Notes: generated by a model from the letters alone, not told the origin. Counted from the stretch's first letter, positions 16,457-26,294 are shown. The stretch is 64,000 nucleotides of DNA from Qipengyuania citrea (GCF_009828015.1 NZ_WTYG01000004.1:62001-126000), one strand, 5' to 3'. A program made the numbers and translations.

Positions 16457-18052
16457 ATGCGGTTCGCCCTTGATCGCCTTCCCACAGACCCGGTTCTCCT
16501 GCAGAAAATGCTGCTGGAGATGGCCGATGTCATGGAGCAGGAACGGGCCGAACTGACGGCGGCGCAAGCCACCGTCAAAGCCCAGACCTTGCGGATCGAA
16601 AAGCTCGAGCATCGCGTCGCGCGGCTGCTGCGCGTCCAGTTCGGCCGCAGCTCCGAGAAAATGGATATCGCCCAGCTGCGGCTGATGTTCGAGGAGGTCG
16701 ATGCACCAGAACCCGCCAACGATGAGGTGGCGGCGCCGCTTGTGGTGAAATCGGCCCGCAAATCCGGCGGCCGTGTTCCGCTTCCTTCGCACTTCCCGCG
16801 TCATACAGTCGATCATCAGCCCCGCCCGTGCAGTACCGGTTGTAACGGGCCGTCAGTACAGATCGACGAGGCTGTCACTGAGGTCCTCGACTATGTCCCT
16901 GCGCGCTTCCGGGTCATCCGTCACGTGCGGCCAAGACTGGTGTGCCGGTCCTGCGAACAGATCCGCCAGGCGCCCGCTGTCGATCTGCCGCTGCCCAAGG
17001 TGATGGCGAGCAGCGCCTTGCTGGCCCACCTCGTCGTGAGCCGCTTTGTCGATCATCAGCCCTGGCACCGGCAGTCAGTGATCTTTCGCCGCGTGGGACT
17101 CCACATCGATCGGGACGTGATGAGCCGCTGGGCACGGAAACTGGCATGGCTGCTGGCGCCGCTGGGCGAGCGGCTGTTCGCCTATATCCGGGAAGCCGCC
17201 AAGATTCATGGTGACGACACGCCGGTCACCTTGCTGGGCAATGGCGACGGCAGCCGGACCGGGCACTTGTGGGTATATCTGCGTGATGACCGCTCCAGCG
17301 GCGACATGAGCCCGCCTGCCGTGGTCTTCCGCTTCAGCGCCGATCGTGGCGGAGCGCATCCGGCAGAACATCTCGCCGACTATCGGGGGTATCTACAGGC
17401 AGACGGCTTTGCCGGGTACAACGCACTTTACCGTGACCCCAAGACCAAGGCGCTCAGGGATATCGTCGAAGTGGGATGCTGGAGCCACGCGCGCCGGAAG
17501 TTTACCGACATCCTGGATAAGAGCCCGTCACCGATCGCGGCGGAGGCGGTCGTGCGGATCGCCGAACTCTTCGCCATCGAGCGCGATATCAAGGGTGCGC
17601 CACCTGATGAGCGAAGACGCATCCGCCAGATCAAGGCGGTGCCGAAGCTCGAGGCTTTGCGCGTCTGGCTTGAAACCCAGAACCGTGGCCTGTCTTCCGA
17701 CAGCAATCTGGCGCGTGCCTGTCGCTATCCGCTCAACCGCTGGCAGGCCATGATCCGTTACTGCGATGACGGTCGGCTCGAGATCAGCAACAATCTGGTG
17801 GAGAACGCCCTGCGCGGTGTCGCGCTCGGGCGCCGGAACTGGATGTTCGTCGGCTCCATGAAGGGGGGAGAAGCGGCGGCGCTCTTCTACGCCCTGGCGG
17901 GCACATGCCGGCTCAACGGCGTCGAGCCCGAGGCATGGTTCACTGACGTCATCGAGCGCATCGGTGATCACCCGATCAATCGGATCGATGACTTCTTGCC
18001 GTGGAACTGGCAGGCATCAAGGCTGACCAACGATCTGGAGAAGGCTGCGTGA
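16457..18052 (+). CDS. tnpC: IS66 transposase TnpC
   Basis: A 531-residue DDE transposase. It has an N-terminal coiled coil ([18 protein letters not shown]), a zinc-binding part ([16 protein letters not shown]), the catalytic core with [27 protein letters not shown] and CWSHARRKF, and the C-terminal IS66 block with [18 protein letters not shown]. The length is full. The stop overlaps the GTG of the passenger gene, so four genes form one unit. Confidence 0.95.
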   Translation: MRFALDRLPTDPVLLQKMLLEMADVMEQERAELTAAQATVKAQTLRIEKLEHRVARLLRVQFGRSSEKMDIAQLRLMFEEVDAPEPANDEVAAPLVVKSARKSGGRVPLPSHFPRHTVDHQPRPCSTGCNGPSVQIDEAVTEVLDYVPARFRVIRHVRPRLVCRSCEQIRQAPAVDLPLPKVMASSALLAHLVVSRFVDHQPWHRQSVIFRRVGLHIDRDVMSRWARKLAWLLAPLGERLFAYIREAAKIHGDDTPVTLLGNGDGSRTGHLWVYLRDDRSSGDMSPPAVVFRFSADRGGAHPAEHLADYRGYLQADGFAGYNALYRDPKTKALRDIVEVGCWSHARRKFTDILDKSPSPIAAEAVVRIAELFAIERDIKGAPPDERRRIRQIKAVPKLEALRVWLETQNRGLSSDSNLARACRYPLNRWQAMIRYCDDGRLEISNNLVENALRGVALGRRNWMFVGSMKGGEAAALFYALAGTCRLNGVEPEAWFTDVIERIGDHPINRIDDFLPWNWQASRLTNDLEKAA

Positions 18053-18642
18053 GCAACGGCACTGTCGTGCGGATGAAGATTACGCTGGACGATGTCCCGC
18101 CCATCGTCAGCCGAACGCTGGAGGTGCCGCTCAATATCCGGCTCGATCGTCTGCACACCGTCTTCCAGACTGCCTTCTCCTGGACGGACTCTCACCTGTG
18201 GGAAATGAGCTTCGGGCAAACCGGCTTCGGCATCCCTGATCCTGAATATGGCTTCGACGGACCGCTCGATGCCCGTAAGGCCACTCTCGCTCAGGTTCTG
18301 GCGGACACCAGGCGAAAGACCTTCCGATATCTCTACGACTTTGGCGACGCCTGGGAGCATAGCGTCAAGATCGAGCGCGTCACCGCGGCCAGCCCGCACC
18401 TGACATATCCGCTCATTCTCAATGCAGTAGGCATGCGGCCGCCAGAGGACTGTGGCGGCCCATGGGGTTACGCCGAAAAACTCGAAGCGTTCGGCGACCC
18501 CCAGCATGAATATCATGAAGAAGCGCTCGATACCCTCGGCGACGACCATGATCCCAACGCCCAGCCCGATATCCCACTGATCGAGGCAAGGCTGGAAGCG
18601 CTCGCGAAAAAATGGGCGCCGCGGACACGCCGCAAAGCCTGA
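18049..18642 (+). CDS. plasmid pRiA4b ORF-3-like protein, IS66 passenger
   Basis: A 197-residue protein of the pRiA4b ORF-3 family. Typical blocks are [57 protein letters not shown] and [12 protein letters not shown]. Its function is unknown. It is inside the IS66 ends and its GTG start overlaps the tnpC TGA, so it travels with the element. The longer frame from 18001 overlaps tnpC and was not used. Confidence 0.85.
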   Translation: MSNGTVVRMKITLDDVPPIVSRTLEVPLNIRLDRLHTVFQTAFSWTDSHLWEMSFGQTGFGIPDPEYGFDGPLDARKATLAQVLADTRRKTFRYLYDFGDAWEHSVKIERVTAASPHLTYPLILNAVGMRPPEDCGGPWGYAEKLEAFGDPQHEYHEEALDTLGDDHDPNAQPDIPLIEARLEALAKKWAPRTRRKA

Positions 18643-18686
18643 CAGGCCGCGTCAACGCCACCTTCCATCGGCGCTTACGACCGTGC

Positions 18687-18800
18687 GGCCGCTTTGGCGT
18701 GTCGAGTAACCTCTGGCGCTGGTGGTAGCGCACCGTCTCGACGCCCATGCCGCCTGCGTGAGCGAGCCCGGGATCGTAGTGCGGGAATTTGAACGGAGAA
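18687..18800 (-). pseudogene. merR-family regulator remnant cut by IS66
   Basis: Minus-strand reading gives a recognisable MerR DNA-binding start, GLAHAGGMGVETVRYHQRQR then LLDTPKRP, at the very edge of the IS66 insertion. On the other side of the element the frame does not continue as MerR and meets a stop, so the C-terminal effector domain was already gone. Mercury- or copper-type MerR proteins carry this N-terminal pattern. The product cannot be functional. Confidence 0.65.
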
Positions 18801-18880
18801 GGGCCGTGTCGCCGATCGTCGTGTGGGTACGATTCAGCGCTGGGTGGCGGCTTTACTCGTTGCACTGCCAATAGCTCGCG

Positions 18881-19879
18881 CTAGGTCGGCAGTACGCCCC
18901 GAGCGGGACACAGCCCGGCCATGGCGGATGCCAATCCGCTGTCGCTGTCGCGCAACAGGTTATGGATTGCGGTCGCAGCGATCGCTGCTTGTCCGGTCGC
19001 GACGCTGATCTGATCGAGCCCTTCCACAACGTCGCCAACCGCGTAGAGGCCAGCAACAGAGGATTGTTGGCGGGCGTTGGTCAGCACGCAACCTGATTCG
19101 CTGAGCTTCGCGCCCAGCGAAGTGGCAAGCCGCGTTCGAGGCGACGAGCCGAGCGCAGGGTAAAGCGTGTCGAATTGTAGCCCCAGGCCGTTGGCCAACC
19201 GCACCTCGACACACTCGCCCAGACGCAGCTGCTCGAGAGGCGAAGGCGCGACATCGATGCCCTGCTGGTTCAGCTTGGCAAATTCCATTGGAGCGAGGTC
19301 GAGCGACCGTTCGGCGAGAAGCGTGACCTTGGCGCCATAAGCGCGCAGAAATTCGGCTTCTTCAGCGCCATGGCCGTCGCAGCCGAGCACCGCCACGTTC
19401 ATCCGCCGAGCCTCATAACCATCGCAAATCGGGCAGTAGCGAATAAGACCACGCGCGACGCCGATGTCATGCATCGCATCGGGCATCTCTGGACGTCGAT
19501 TGACGACCCCGGTCGCGAGGACCACGGTCCGCGCGTACATGACGTTCAGTCCGCAGCTTGCCGAGAAATGGTCGCCTGATGCGACAATCGCGTCGATCTC
19601 ACCGCTCTGGATCGTACCGCCATATTCGTGCAGCTGAGCTTGCAGGCGCGCAAGAAACGTGACGCCGGAAATGCCGCCGGGAAATCCTGGAAGGTTGTGC
19701 GAGCGCGGGATGGAGGCGGCGCGCCCTGCCGCCGTGTCGAAGACGACGCAGCTCCTGAGAAACCGGGACAGATAGATCGCGGTCGTGAGGCCTGCGGGAC
19801 CGCCGCCCACAATCAGACAGTCGATGACCTCCTCGGGATCGCCAGTCCAGCCTTGATTGGTCAACCGCAACCTCATCAT
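18881..19879 (-). CDS. thioredoxin-reductase-like FAD/NAD(P) oxidoreductase
   Basis: A 332-residue two-domain flavoprotein. The FAD fold begins with CLIVGGGPAGLTTAIYLSR; the redox-active CPIC (RYCPICDGYEA) at about residue 155 and the NAD(P) domain (VAVLGCDGHGAEEAEFL) follow. GLYAVGDVVEGLDQISVATG near the end binds FAD. Thioredoxin reductase proper is unlikely to sit in a metal cluster, so a dedicated disulfide reductase is plausible. ATG 19879 follows GGGG; a TTG four codons earlier is the alternative. Confidence 0.85.
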   Translation of the reverse strand: MMRLRLTNQGWTGDPEEVIDCLIVGGGPAGLTTAIYLSRFLRSCVVFDTAAGRAASIPRSHNLPGFPGGISGVTFLARLQAQLHEYGGTIQSGEIDAIVASGDHFSASCGLNVMYARTVVLATGVVNRRPEMPDAMHDIGVARGLIRYCPICDGYEARRMNVAVLGCDGHGAEEAEFLRAYGAKVTLLAERSLDLAPMEFAKLNQQGIDVAPSPLEQLRLGECVEVRLANGLGLQFDTLYPALGSSPRTRLATSLGAKLSESGCVLTNARQQSSVAGLYAVGDVVEGLDQISVATGQAAIAATAIHNLLRDSDSGLASAMAGLCPARGVLPT

Positions 19880-20085
19880 TACCCCGCGCAAGCGCCCGTC
19901 AGGCCCGCCGCGACACCTCGTCCGGACGGGAAGGCGCAGTGAAAAGCGCTCTGTACTCCCTTCTGAATACGCGCCTCCCCCGCTAACCCCTCATCGAGAG
20001 GCGCGGCGGCACGAAAAAGATCGTGAGGGGTGACCCGCCCGGCTGCGTAATACAGGTGAACCCAATCGAAATGGAGATTACCCTG

Positions 20086-20325
20086 ATGCGTCGCTTGTTC
20101 ATCACGACTGCCGCCGCGGCCTTATTCTTCGCAGGCGGCGTGGCGAACGCGCACCCGAAGCTGGTGTCCTCCAGCCCCGCCGCCAACGCGGCCGTCGCGA
20201 CCCCCGAGAAGATCAGCCTTCAGTTCAGCGAGAAACTCGTGCCGGCTTTCTCCAAGGCCGACCTTACCATGGCAGCGATGCCGGGCATGGACGCTTCCCT
20301 CCAGCGTCGCGGGGAAGGGGCATGA
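20086..20325 (+). pseudogene. copC: copC, 3'-truncated
   Basis: CopC/PcoC is a periplasmic copper-binding beta-barrel of about 100 mature residues. Here the signal peptide (MRRLFITTAAAALFFAGGVA), the first copper ligand (His of NAHPKLVSSSP) and the first half (KISLQFSEKLVPAFSKADLT) are intact. After MAAMPGM the frame runs into eleven unrelated residues and stops at 20325. The second half with the remaining copper ligands is missing, so a deletion fused copC to the next gene's leader. The next gene overlaps its stop by 4 bp. Confidence 0.85.
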
Positions 20326-21182
20326 TGGTCGCCGGGCGGATGCCTGCACTGTTCATCGGCCACGGTAGCCCGATGAACACGCTGGAGCGGAACGGCTTCA
20401 CCGACGCCTGGAAGTCGCTCGGGCGAACACTGCCCCGTCCCCGTGCACTGCTGGTCGTCTCGGCCCATTGGTATTTCGGTGCGACCGCGGTGACGGCCAT
20501 GCCGAGACCTCGAACGATCCACGATTTCTACGGCTTCCCGCAGGCGCTGTTCGACTTCGACTATCCGGCACCCGGCGCGCCGGACGTGGCGCAGGAGATT
20601 GCGGAAGTGGTGAAACCGGAATGGGTTGGTCTCGACCGCGATCAGTGGGGGCTCGATCACGGCACCTGGTCCGTGCTCGCGCACCTCTACCCGCAAGCCG
20701 ACGTGCCCGTGGTGCAACTTTCGATCAATGCGCTGCGCCCGCTCGAATACCATGTGGACATCGCCGCGCGGCTCGCCGCGTTGCGCGACAGCGGCGTGGC
20801 GATCCTCGCCAGCGGCAACGTCGTCCATAACCTACGAGAAATCCAGTGGGACCAGCCTAACACAGCATTCGATTGGGCAGAGCGGTTCGACGACGCCGTG
20901 GTAGCGCAGCTCGCCGACGCGCCAAGCGACATTCTGAGGGTGCGCGAGCATCCCGACTACGCGCGCGCCGTGCCTACGCCCGACCACTTCGTTCCGCTCC
21001 TCTACCTGGCAGGCCTGGCGGCCGCTGAGGACGCCCGGCCGGAACCGATCGTGCGCGGCTTTTCGATGGGTTCGATCTCGATGACATGCCACGCACTCGG
21101 CGCGAACCTACCGGTCGAGACGGACGCAGAGGACGCCGCGACGCTGCCGCGCGACGTTCCCGCCGATCAGACGAATATCTGA
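20322..21182 (+). CDS. ygiD: DODA-type extradiol dioxygenase (YgiD-like)
   Basis: LigB-superfamily enzyme of the 4,5-DOPA extradiol dioxygenase group, which opens catechol rings with a metal centre. Visible metal or active-site blocks: ALFIGHGSPMN near the start, LLVVSAHW, GLDHGTWSVL with the conserved His, and LASGNVVHNL. It has 286 residues, full length. The ATG overlaps the truncated copC stop (ATGA), so its present leader is a product of the copC deletion. The substrate in this host is unknown. Confidence 0.88.
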   Translation: MMVAGRMPALFIGHGSPMNTLERNGFTDAWKSLGRTLPRPRALLVVSAHWYFGATAVTAMPRPRTIHDFYGFPQALFDFDYPAPGAPDVAQEIAEVVKPEWVGLDRDQWGLDHGTWSVLAHLYPQADVPVVQLSINALRPLEYHVDIAARLAALRDSGVAILASGNVVHNLREIQWDQPNTAFDWAERFDDAVVAQLADAPSDILRVREHPDYARAVPTPDHFVPLLYLAGLAAAEDARPEPIVRGFSMGSISMTCHALGANLPVETDAEDAATLPRDVPADQTNI

Positions 21183-21215
21183 CCTACGCGGCTACGAAGT
21201 GATGGATTCATTGTC

Positions 21216-21514
21216 ATGAGCTCTCCGCCTCCAGAGCGACCGCTGCCCTATAAATGCACCCCTGTGTTCGACGAGAACACGCTTCCGGCCGGGCTGCGAA
21301 AAGAGCATCGCACTAAGCCTGGGGTGTGGGCGCCATTCGAGTGCGCGCCGGGCGATTGCGCTATCATGTTCTCGACCCGGCCTCGGAAACCATACTCGAT
21401 CCCGATTGTCCTGGCTTGGTGCTCCCGGACCAACCACATTTTGTCGAACCGTTCGGACCGATGCGAATGCAGGTCGAGTTCTATGACCGGATGCCCGCAC
21501 ACGCCGCGGGTTAA
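21216..21514 (+). pseudogene. DUF1971/TehB-like cupin gene, frameshifted
   Basis: The first frame starts PYKCTPVFDENTLPAGLRKE and KPGVW, the conserved start of small tellurite-resistance-type cupins. At about 21328 the homology moves to another frame (RLRYHVLDPASETILDPDCP and FVEPFGPMRMQVEFY). One missing base explains the switch. A repaired product would be about 99 aa. It is either a recent loss or a read error. Confidence 0.7.
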
Positions 21515-21571
21515 GGCTGAAAAGCTGGCCTGTTAACGTTTTCAGAGACAAACGAACGAGGGTAGCAAGTC

Positions 21572-24259
21572 ATGATCGATGGCAAAAGCAGTGAAGCCGG
21601 CAGCGGCCAGGGTGGCGGCGGCGTCGTTCTGATCACGGGTGCGAGCGGTTTCATCGCCGCCGCGCTAATTGCCCGGCTCGGCGAACGCTACACGGTTGTC
21701 GGCCTTGATCGTGCCGGTCCTCCGGACCCGCCGCCTCCTGCGGCCGCGGTCGCCATCGATCTCGGGTCCGACGAGGCGGTCCGCGCCGCGCTCGAGGAGG
21801 TGCGCGCACGATACGGCGCCCGCATCGCGTCGGTTATCCACCTAGCCGCTTATTACGACATAACCGGCAAGCCTAACCCGCTCTATGACAAGGTGACAGT
21901 CCAGGGCACCCGCCGGCTGATTGAGGGGCTGCAATCGTTCGAGGTCGAGCAATTCGTCTTCGCCAGCACGATGCTGGTCCATAAGCCGACCGCCACTCCG
22001 GAGGAGCGCATCAGCGAGGAGTCGCCAATCGGTGCGTCCTGGGCGTATCCGCAGTCCAAGGTCGACACCGAGGCATTGCTGCATGAGCGCCACGGGAACA
22101 TCCCCGCCGTCTTCCTCCGCGCCGCAGGAGTTTACGACGACGACGGGCGCTCGGCGTTTCTCGCGCAGCAGATATCGCAGATCTACGAGCACCGCCTGAT
22201 CTCGCATTTCTATCCCGGCATGCTGTGCGCGGCACAGTCATCGGTGCACCGCGAGGACTTGGCCGACGCCGTGGTGCGCCTCGTCGATCGGCGGCACGAC
22301 TTGCCGTCAGAACTGCCACTGCTCGTCGGCGAACCCGACCCGCCCGGCTATGCCGAGATCCAGGACATCGTCGGGGAGGCGCTCCACGGCGAGGGCTGGA
22401 AGACGATCCGCATCCCGCAGCCGCTCGCGAAGGCCGGGATCATCCTGCAGAACGAGGCGCTCGGCAGTGAAGACTTTATCAAGCCGTGGATGATCGACAG
22501 CAGCAACGATCACTACATCCTGGACATCTCGCGTGCACGTTCGCTGCTCGGATGGGAGCCGAAGCACAACCTTCGCGACACGCTGCCGACGATCGTCGCT
22601 GCGCTCAAGCGGCATCCGCGGGCCTGGTACCGGAACAACAAGCTCAACGAGAACCTGGTCGCGTGGGATGAAGAGCCAGAGGCCGAGCTTGCGGGGTCTG
22701 GCCACCACCAGCCCGCAGCGGCCGCCGGAACGGGCGGCATAGATCACGGCGGGATGGATCACAGCAAAATGGACCACGCGGCGATGGGGCACGGGTCCGG
22801 CGCCGCGGTCGCGGTCATGTCGGACCACGGCGGGCACGGCGATCACATGGCCTTGATGGACCGCGATGAGCGCCGCGCACGCTGGGCGCTTTACGCCAAC
22901 ATCGGTCTCGGTCTGTGGCTCGCCTCCAGCCCGCTCATCTATGATTCCATGACCACGCAGAGCGTCGGCGAAGCCGCGCGTTTCGTAACCGTCGATCGCG
23001 GGCTGCCTTCGATCGAATGGCGGGCCAGCGCACTGGCTATCAGCGATGTCGTCAGCGGGCTCGCCATCGCGCTGTTCGGCGCGCTGTCGCTCGCCCCGCG
23101 CACCAAGACATGGGCGCAGTGGGCTGTCGCGTTCATCGGCATCTGGCTGTTCTTCGCGCCGCTGATCTTCTGGAGCCCGAGCGCCGCGCAGTACAACAAC
23201 AACCTGCTCATCGGCTCGGCCGTGATCGCCCTGTCGGTGCTCGTGCCAATGATGCCGGGCATGAGCATGGCGGGCATGATGGACCCCAAGAACATCCCGC
23301 CTGGCTGGACCTATTCGCCATCGACGGACGCGCAGCGGCTGCCGATCGTCGCCATGGCGCTGATTGGGCTTCTGACCTCGCGTATCCTGACGGCCTACCA
23401 GTTAGGCCACATCGATACTGTGTGGGAGCCGTTCTTTGCTGGATCGCTGGCCGACCCGCGTAATGGGACCGAGGAGATCATTACATCCGACATGTCGAAG
23501 GCTTGGCCGATCCCCGACGGCGGTCTTGGTACAGTCAGCTACGTGCTCGAAATTCTTATGGCGGTGATGGGCACCCGCGACCGCTGGCGGACCATGCCGT
23601 GGATGGTGACCTTCTTCGGCATTCTCGTCATTCCGCTCGGCGTCGTCAGCATCTATTTCATCATCAGCCAGCCGATCGTCATCGGCACGTGGAGCACGCT
23701 GGCGCTGATCGCCGCGCTCGCCATGCTGATCATGATCCCGTTCGCATTGGACGAGGTCATTGCCATGGGCCAGTTCCTCGCCTGGGCGAAGCGCCGCGGC
23801 AAGCCGCTGATCCGCACCTTCTTCCAGGGCGACGCGGTCGAGGCGGGGGCCGAGGACGCATCCGACGTGATGGCCTCGCCTTCTACCTTCTGGGCGGATG
23901 CGAAGCGCGGGCTGACGCTGCCGTGGACGCTGGCGGCCAGTATCGTGCTCGGCGCCTTCCTGATGCTGACGCGGGTGATCCTGGGGAACGAAGGCGAGAT
24001 GGCGAACAGCGACCATGTCGTCGGCGCCCTCGTGATCACAGTCGCGATCATTGCCACCGCAGAGGTGGCCCGCGCTCTCCGCTTCATCAATGTCGCGTTC
24101 GGGGCATGGCTCGTCGCTGCCCCGTTCCTGCTGACAGGGGCCGGCCCCCTCGGGGCGATCGTGTCGGTGGTCGTGGGAATCGCGCTCATCGGGCTCAGCC
24201 TGCCGCGCGGCAAGCGCAGCCCCGAACATTATGCGAGCTGGGACAAATACGTAATTTGA
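21572..24259 (+). CDS. NAD-dependent epimerase/dehydratase fused to SPW-repeat membrane protein
   Basis: An 895-residue fusion. Residues 1 to about 360 are an extended SDR: nucleotide site LITGASGFIAAALIARLGE, VIHLAAYYD, and the catalytic Y-x-x-x-K in WAYPQSKVDTEALL. Residues about 380-425 are a His/Met-rich linker (GGIDHGGMDHSKMDHAAMGH). The rest has about a dozen membrane helices with SPW-repeat features (GLGLWLASSPLIYD, FFAPLIFWSPSAAQYNN). The SDR would lie in the cytosol. The linker suggests copper sensing or binding; the substrate is unknown. Confidence 0.85.
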   Translation: MIDGKSSEAGSGQGGGGVVLITGASGFIAAALIARLGERYTVVGLDRAGPPDPPPPAAAVAIDLGSDEAVRAALEEVRARYGARIASVIHLAAYYDITGKPNPLYDKVTVQGTRRLIEGLQSFEVEQFVFASTMLVHKPTATPEERISEESPIGASWAYPQSKVDTEALLHERHGNIPAVFLRAAGVYDDDGRSAFLAQQISQIYEHRLISHFYPGMLCAAQSSVHREDLADAVVRLVDRRHDLPSELPLLVGEPDPPGYAEIQDIVGEALHGEGWKTIRIPQPLAKAGIILQNEALGSEDFIKPWMIDSSNDHYILDISRARSLLGWEPKHNLRDTLPTIVAALKRHPRAWYRNNKLNENLVAWDEEPEAELAGSGHHQPAAAAGTGGIDHGGMDHSKMDHAAMGHGSGAAVAVMSDHGGHGDHMALMDRDERRARWALYANIGLGLWLASSPLIYDSMTTQSVGEAARFVTVDRGLPSIEWRASALAISDVVSGLAIALFGALSLAPRTKTWAQWAVAFIGIWLFFAPLIFWSPSAAQYNNNLLIGSAVIALSVLVPMMPGMSMAGMMDPKNIPPGWTYSPSTDAQRLPIVAMALIGLLTSRILTAYQLGHIDTVWEPFFAGSLADPRNGTEEIITSDMSKAWPIPDGGLGTVSYVLEILMAVMGTRDRWRTMPWMVTFFGILVIPLGVVSIYFIISQPIVIGTWSTLALIAALAMLIMIPFALDEVIAMGQFLAWAKRRGKPLIRTFFQGDAVEAGAEDASDVMASPSTFWADAKRGLTLPWTLAASIVLGAFLMLTRVILGNEGEMANSDHVVGALVITVAIIATAEVARALRFINVAFGAWLVAAPFLLTGAGPLGAIVSVVVGIALIGLSLPRGKRSPEHYASWDKYVI

Positions 24260-24394
24260 GGCCTTATTCGCCTCCAGAGAGGAGGGGCACAGCATGGCGC
24301 AGTCCAGGTACCGAGTTCTATCCGGGCGGTCATTCAGGCGGTTATATGGCCGTCGATTATGGCGGTGCGGTTGCCGATGGCCGGGTCAAGAGCG

Positions 24395-24840
24395 GCCGAG
24401 TATGCCGAGATGAACGAGTTCGCGTGAAGCTGCTCCAGGCCGCAGGCGTCGGCGTGAAGTTCGCGATCCATCCGGTTGCGGGGCGCATGCCCGGTCACAT
24501 GAACGTGCTGCTCGCCGAAGCCGGCGTGCCCTATGACATCATCTTCGATATGGAAGATATCAACGCCGAGTTTGCCAACACCGATGTCGCGCTGGTCATC
24601 GGGGCCAACGATGTCGTCAACCCGGCGGCACGCACCGACAAATCCTCGCCGATCTACGGCATGCCCATCCTCGATACCGACCAGGCCCACCAGGTCTATG
24701 TCGTCAAGCGCGGTCAGGGCAAAGGTTATTCCGGCTTCGAGAACCTGCTCTTCTTCAACGAGAATTGCAGCATGGTCTATGGGGATGCCCAGGCGGTGCT
24801 GACGCAGATGGTGCAGGCCGTGAAGGATCTCGGCGCGTGA
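24395..24840 (+). pseudogene. pntB: pntB 3' fragment (NAD(P) transhydrogenase beta subunit)
   Basis: The NADP-binding domain III of PntB is plain: VKFAIHPVAGRMPGHMNVLL, VIGANDVVNPAARTD, MPILDTDQAHQVYVVKRGQG and the final MVQAVKDLGA. Everything upstream, including all membrane helices, is missing. There is also a one-base shift at about 24420 between AEYAEMNEF and RVKLLQ. It cannot work as a proton-pumping transhydrogenase. It sits directly before the two dehydrogenase genes, so those may have come with it. Confidence 0.85.
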
Positions 24841-24887
24841 CCGTACCCCTTACCCCCGAAATCTGATTCACCACAGGAGAATGGACA

Positions 24888-26279
24888 ATGACCTACGCGA
24901 CCATCAATCCCTATACCGGAGACACTGTTGCGACCTTTCCCGACGCAACGGACGAGGAGGTGAAGACCGCGCTGGACAAAGCAGACGCGGCTTTCCTCAG
25001 TTGGCGCGAAACCTCCTTCGCCGAGCGCGGCCGTATCCTGCAGAATGCCGCAGACATCCTGCGCCGGGACAGCGATGCTTTTGCCCGCCTGCTGACGCTG
25101 GAAATGGGTAAGCTGGTCGCCGAAGCGAAGGCCGAGGTGGAACTCTCCGCCAAGATCTTCGAATATTATGTTCGGCATGCGGAAGACCTGCTGAAGCCGG
25201 AGAAGCTGCCGGTGCTCGATCCCGCCGAAGGCGAGGCGATGCTGGTGCACGAGCCGCTCGGCGTCCTCCTGGCGATCGAGCCATGGAATTTCCCTTATTA
25301 TCAGATTGCCCGCATTCTCGCGCCGCAACTCTCGGCCGGCAACACGCTGATCCTCAAGCACGCCTCGAACGTTCCGCAGAGCGCCGCGGCGTTCGAGAGA
25401 CTGATGAACGAAGCGGGTCTGCCGGAAGGCGCGTTCCAGAATCTCTATGCAACGCGCGATCAGATCAACCTCATCATCAACGATCCGCGCGTTCATGGCG
25501 TGGCGTTGACTGGCTCGGAAGCTGCCGGCGCGGTGGTTGCATCCGAGGCCGGCAAGGCGCTCAAGAAGTCGACCATGGAACTGGGCGGCGCCGACGCCTT
25601 TGTCGTGCTCGCCGATGCCGACATGGACAAGACGATCGACTGGGCCGTCTTCGGCCGGCACTGGAACGGTGGCCAGGTCTGTGTTTCGTCCAAGCGCATG
25701 ATCGTCGTCGATGAAGTCTACGACACCTTCCTCGACGGTTATCGCAAGGGCGTAGCCAAGCTCGTCATGGGCGACCCCTCCGACCCCGGCACCACTCTCG
25801 CGCCGCTCTCCTCGCAAAAGGCGGCCGACGACATCAAGGAACAGATCCGCAAGGCCGTCGAACTGGGCGCCAAGGCTGAGGAAGTCGGTCCTACAGTGCC
25901 GAACAAGGGGGCTTTCGTGCAGCCAACTTTTCTGACCGACCTCGATGAGGGCAATCCGGCCCGTTATTGGGAATTCTTCGGTCCGGTATCGATGCTGTTC
26001 CGTGCGAAGGATGAGGACGATGCCGTGCGCATCGCCAACGACTCGCCCTTTGGCCTGGGCGGCTCCGTCTTCACCTCCGATCCTGTCCACGGCGCCGAAG
26101 TGGCGAAGCGGATTTCCACCGGCATGGTCTTCGTCAATCACCCGACTAAGGTGGAGGCCGACCTGCCGTTCGGCGGCATCCGTCGCTCGGGCTATGGCCG
26201 CGAACTGCTGGGCCTCGGCCTCAAGGAGTTCGTCAATCACAAGCTGATCGATGTCGTCGATATCGACGCGCATTTCTGA
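24888..26279 (+). CDS. NAD(P)-dependent aldehyde (succinate-semialdehyde-type) dehydrogenase
   Basis: A 463-residue ALDH-superfamily enzyme oxidising an aldehyde to its acid. Blocks: IEPWNFPYYQIARILAPQL (cofactor and oxyanion region), catalytic Glu in STMELGGADAFVV, catalytic Cys in NGGQVCVSSKRMIV, and FGPVSMLFRAKDEDDAVRIA. It is most like the shorter GabD/Sad semialdehyde group. It is followed 15 bp later by an alcohol dehydrogenase, so the pair could convert alcohol to aldehyde to acid. Confidence 0.9.
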   Translation: MTYATINPYTGDTVATFPDATDEEVKTALDKADAAFLSWRETSFAERGRILQNAADILRRDSDAFARLLTLEMGKLVAEAKAEVELSAKIFEYYVRHAEDLLKPEKLPVLDPAEGEAMLVHEPLGVLLAIEPWNFPYYQIARILAPQLSAGNTLILKHASNVPQSAAAFERLMNEAGLPEGAFQNLYATRDQINLIINDPRVHGVALTGSEAAGAVVASEAGKALKKSTMELGGADAFVVLADADMDKTIDWAVFGRHWNGGQVCVSSKRMIVVDEVYDTFLDGYRKGVAKLVMGDPSDPGTTLAPLSSQKAADDIKEQIRKAVELGAKAEEVGPTVPNKGAFVQPTFLTDLDEGNPARYWEFFGPVSMLFRAKDEDDAVRIANDSPFGLGGSVFTSDPVHGAEVAKRISTGMVFVNHPTKVEADLPFGGIRRSGYGRELLGLGLKEFVNHKLIDVVDIDAHF

Positions 26280-26294
26280 GAGAGGAACATCGCC

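Larger units (their letters stand above)
15569..18678 (+). mobile_element. complete IS66-family element
   Basis: 3,110 bp bounded by imperfect inverted repeats (left GTAAGCGCCGACGGAAGGCG, right complement GTAAGCGCCGATGGAAGGTG) and an 8-bp target duplication. It carries tnpA, tnpB, tnpC and a fourth passenger gene, all in one direction. It landed in the remains of a merR gene between the Csp-like and TrxR-like genes. Confidence 0.93.

Noticed and set aside
23402..24295. 297-codon minus-strand open frame, Asp/His/Arg-rich
   Set aside because: Antisense of the SDR-SPW fusion gene; no start signal or family match.
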